Assembly: GCA_035555975.1 (NCBI GenBank)
Contig: DATMFV010000004.1
Coordinates: forward strand, 1 to 64,000
DNA: 64,000 nt
Source of the DNA: DATMFV01 sp035555975
Lineage (GTDB): Bacteria; Verrucomicrobiota; Verrucomicrobiia; Chthoniobacterales; Chthoniobacteraceae
Direction: 5' to 3'
The notes below the pieces were generated by a model that did no database searches, was not told the DNA's origin, and saw nothing but the letters and a program-made list of their open reading frames with translations. The position numbers and the translations under genes are program-made. Positions 61,806 through 64,000 of this stretch are shown here, piece by piece; the stretch's first letter is position 1, and every line of letters starts with the position of its first letter.

Positions 61806-62885
61806 ATGAAATTCATCGAAACGGTCTACGAGAAGCTTCGCCGTCATCCCAAACGCATTGTGTTTCCGGAAGGGACCGAGCCGCGCGTGCTTCATGCCGC
61901 CGAACAGTTTGTGAAGCTCAAACTCGGTGCCCCGATCCTGCTGGGCAACCGCGACGAAATCAAAACGCTCGCCGAGCGTGAAAAGGTCAACCTGCACCGC
62001 ATCGGGATCATCGATCCGGCGCAATCCAACGAACTGCCGCTTTTTTCACGGTGGCTGCGCAAACTGCAACGCTACCGCAACCTCGGCGAAGGCGAGGCCG
62101 AAGGGTTCCTCCTCAACCCGAACTACTTCGGGGCGATGATGATCCAGCACGGCCAGGCGGATGCCATGGTCGGCGGGGTAAGCGGCTATGCCGGGTCGCT
62201 GCTGCGGCCGCTTTTCCAGCTCGTCAAGCCGCTGCCGGAGGTTGCCTTCATTTCCAGTTGCATGCTGATGGCGCTCAAGGACGAACGCTTCGGCGAAAAA
62301 GGGGTCCTCTTCTTCGCGGACTGCGCCGTCATCCCGGAGCCTGATGTCCAGCAACTGGCCCAGATCGGCGTCCAGGCCGGGCGGCTCTGCGCCCAACTCA
62401 CCGGGGAACGGCCGCGCGTCGCTTTCCTGAGCTACTCCTCCAAGGGAAGTGCCCGCAGCGCGTCGACCGAAAAAGTCGCCGCCGCCGTCGGTCAGGCGAA
62501 GAAGGAGGCCGAAAAACAGGAGATGGAGATCGAGGTCGATGGCGAACTCCAGGCCGACACCGCGCTCCTGCCCGATCTCGCCACCCTCAAGGCTCCGGGG
62601 AGCCTCGTCGCCGGGCGCGCCAACGTCCTGATCTTTCCCGACCTCAACGCGGGCAACATCGCCGTCAAGCTGGTTGAACACCTCGCCGGTGCGGAAACCT
62701 ACGGGCAGATCCTGCTCGGCCTTTCCAAGCCGTGCGCCGACCTTTCACGCGGCGCGAGTGTGGAGACCATCGTCGGGGCGGCGGCCATCGTCGGCCTCCA
62801 GGCGATCGAATACCGCAAGCTCTACCCGCTCGACCCGAGGGAGGAAGACGAAGAACTCGCGCTCTTCGAAAACCGGCGGGGTTAA
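61806..62885 (+). CDS. pta: Phosphate acetyltransferase (short form)
   Basis: 359 residues. It interconverts acetyl-CoA and acetyl phosphate. Core motifs: RIVFPEGTEPRVLHAAEQF (17-35), NPNYFGAMMIQHGQADAMVGGVSG, VIPEPDVQQLAQIGVQAG, FLSYSSKGSA, DGELQADTALLP and NVLIFPDLNAGNIAVKLV. It contains only the catalytic domain, not the N-terminal BioD-like/DRTGG part of long Pta; that part seems to be the next gene. No ackA nearby. No clear terminator after it. Confidence 0.94.
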   Translation: MKFIETVYEKLRRHPKRIVFPEGTEPRVLHAAEQFVKLKLGAPILLGNRDEIKTLAEREKVNLHRIGIIDPAQSNELPLFSRWLRKLQRYRNLGEGEAEGFLLNPNYFGAMMIQHGQADAMVGGVSGYAGSLLRPLFQLVKPLPEVAFISSCMLMALKDERFGEKGVLFFADCAVIPEPDVQQLAQIGVQAGRLCAQLTGERPRVAFLSYSSKGSARSASTEKVAAAVGQAKKEAEKQEMEIEVDGELQADTALLPDLATLKAPGSLVAGRANVLIFPDLNAGNIAVKLVEHLAGAETYGQILLGLSKPCADLSRGASVETIVGAAAIVGLQAIEYRKLYPLDPREEDEELALFENRRG

Positions 62886-62914
62886 GGTGTGTCAACGAAG
62901 GCAAAAAGAGGATG

Positions 62915-62999
62915 CGCCAAAGGCGCAATATTCCTCAGCCCGGGGCAACGCCCCGGGTCTCCGTCACGCCTCACCCTGCGGCCTGAAGGGTCGCGATCC
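62915..62999. repeat. Dispersed GC-rich hairpin repeat (family 1), copy 3
   Basis: ATTCCTCAGCCCGGGGCAAC, the palindrome CCCGGGGCAACGCCCCGGG, and CCTGAAGGGTCGCGATCCC. Shared words with 6730-6955 and 35225-35474. It occupies the gap between pta and the next gene. Confidence 0.7.
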
Positions 63000-63041
63000 C
63001 CTCATCTTACTTTGAGCCGCTCTTTTTAACGCCCACACACC

Positions 63042-64000
63042 GTGAACACCGTAACACCCCGCATTTTCATCGCCGCCACCCGGCAGAACGACGGCAAGAC
63101 CACGACCGCGCTCGGCCTCTTTTCAGCCCTCAAACGGCGCTTTGGCCGGATCGGCTTCATCAAACCGGTCGGCCAGCGGTTTGAGGAGGTCGACGGCAAG
63201 CAGATCGACGAAGACTCGCTCCTGATGGACCAGACCTTCCGGGTCGAAACGCCGATCGAGGATATGAGCCCGATCGCCGTCAAACCCGACTTCACGCGCC
63301 GTTATATCGACAATGCGAACAACGAGTTCCTCGTCAAACGGCTGCGCCGCTCCTTTGACCGCACCTGCTGGGAAAAGGAGTTTTGCCTCATCGAAGGAAC
63401 CGGCCACGCGGGCGTCGGCGCGGTGTTCGATCTCTCCAACGCCCGGGTCGCCCGCCTGCTCCAGAGCAAGGCGATCATCATCACCCGCGGCGGCATCGGC
63501 AAGCCGATCGACGAGATCGCCCTCAACCTCGCGCTCTTTGAAAAAGAGGGGGTCGAGGTCGTCGGCGTGATCCTCAACAAGATCATCCCCGCCAAGTACG
63601 ACCAGGTGCGCGACTTCGCCGAACGGGGGATGGCGCGCCTCGGCATCGAAGTGCTCGGGGCGATCCCCGCCGAGCCGATCCTCGCCAACCCGACGCTTTA
63701 CCAGATCTGCCGACAGGTCAAGGGAACCCTCCTCAATGCCCATGCCGACAAGTGGCAGCGGATCGAAAAAGTCATCATCGGCGCCATGAGCGCACACAAC
63801 GTCATTTCCCACTTCGAACGGGGCACCCTGGTCATCACCCCGGGCGACCGCGAGGACATCATTTTAAGCGCCCTCTCCACCGCGACCGACCAGCACCTCC
63901 ACGCCCGGGCGATCACCGGCCTGCTCCTGACCGGCGACCTGCGCCCCAATGAAAAGGTGATGCAGATGATCGCGCAATCGCCGCTGCCGGTCATGACCAC
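63042..64000 (+). CDS. BioD-like P-loop protein, N-terminal Pta-like (DRTGG type); 3' partial
   Basis: The frame is open from GTG 63042 to the end of the window, with a TAA five codons upstream, so GTG is the only start. 319 codons are visible. The sequence begins VNTVTPRIFIAATRQNDGKTTTALGLF, a P-loop (DGKTT) like BioD/CobB-type amidotransferase-like ATPases. FIKPVGQRFEEV, FCLIEGTGHAGVGAVFDLSNARVARLL, GVILNKIIPAKYDQV and GAIPAEPILANPT fit the AAA_26 domain, and the end (IEKVIIGAMSAHNVISHFERGTLVITPGDREDIILSAL) fits the DRTGG domain. These are the two domains fused in front of long Pta; here they are a separate gene directly after pta, 157 bases on. Confidence 0.85.
   Translation, partial: MNTVTPRIFIAATRQNDGKTTTALGLFSALKRRFGRIGFIKPVGQRFEEVDGKQIDEDSLLMDQTFRVETPIEDMSPIAVKPDFTRRYIDNANNEFLVKRLRRSFDRTCWEKEFCLIEGTGHAGVGAVFDLSNARVARLLQSKAIIITRGGIGKPIDEIALNLALFEKEGVEVVGVILNKIIPAKYDQVRDFAERGMARLGIEVLGAIPAEPILANPTLYQICRQVKGTLLNAHADKWQRIEKVIIGAMSAHNVISHFERGTLVITPGDREDIILSALSTATDQHLHARAITGLLLTGDLRPNEKVMQMIAQSPLPVMT

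Overview
The window comes from a Gram-negative, GC-rich bacterium, most likely a member of the Verrucomicrobiota. Four things point that way: a Verru_Chthon-type pseudopilin cassette at the left edge, lipopolysaccharide genes (kdsA and an lptC-lptA-lptB run), an hprK-ptsH-ptsI regulatory PTS, and two families of GC-rich dispersed repeats of a kind often seen in Planctomycetes/Verrucomicrobia genomes. It is a chromosomal, mostly housekeeping region. I saw no rRNA, tRNA, CRISPR array or prophage. There is one complete insertion sequence.

Layout. 1-5341: the end of a pseudopilin cassette, with a prepilin-like protein C, a very large GspK-like protein A and a secreted partner. 5466-18011: metabolic genes on the plus strand, namely L-rhamnose isomerase, cysteine synthase, a RapA-type helicase overlapping galE, trpA and pyruvate carboxylase, with a pterin dehydratase on the minus strand. 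18039-24823: a mixed accessory stretch with hypothetical proteins, an alkaline-phosphatase-fold protein that has lost its catalytic residues, a secreted transglutaminase-like protein, an ISKra4-type element whose transposase needs a -1 frameshift, a lipoprotein and a Gfo/Idh/MocA oxidoreductase. 25002-43958: a long minus-strand run containing lysC, lepA, a MoxR-DUF58-TgpA operon, acpS-pdxJ-purH, hflX, ptsI-ptsH-hprK, hpf, lptB-lptA-lptC, kdsA and a DUF1844 gene.

44215-48930: a putative catabolic locus with a DapA-like lyase/aldolase, an Old Yellow Enzyme-type oxidoreductase, a divergent AraC regulator and an isocitrate/isopropylmalate dehydrogenase homologue. 49137-54034: transketolase, type II NADH dehydrogenase, a short-chain dehydrogenase and DUF488, all plus strand. 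54196-58606: a five-gene metal (probably zinc) block, znuA-znuC-znuB followed by a YraQ-type permease and a TIGR03943 protein, behind a candidate operator. 58665-64000: an NfeD-type protease, a two-gene unit with an MpaB-type protein, and pta followed by a separate BioD-like/DRTGG protein. That last pair corresponds to the two halves of long-form phosphotransacetylase.

Points most worth following: the catalytically dead alkaline-phosphatase homologue; the Verru_Chthon cassette of unknown function; the split Pta; the PTS/Lpt locus that keeps the proteobacterial rpoN-region order but lacks rpoN, ptsN and rapZ; the zinc block with a Cys/His-tailed ATPase; the IS frameshift signal; and the dispersed repeats, one of which reads into the 3' end of a coding frame. 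All calls come from reading the sequence; no database search was run.
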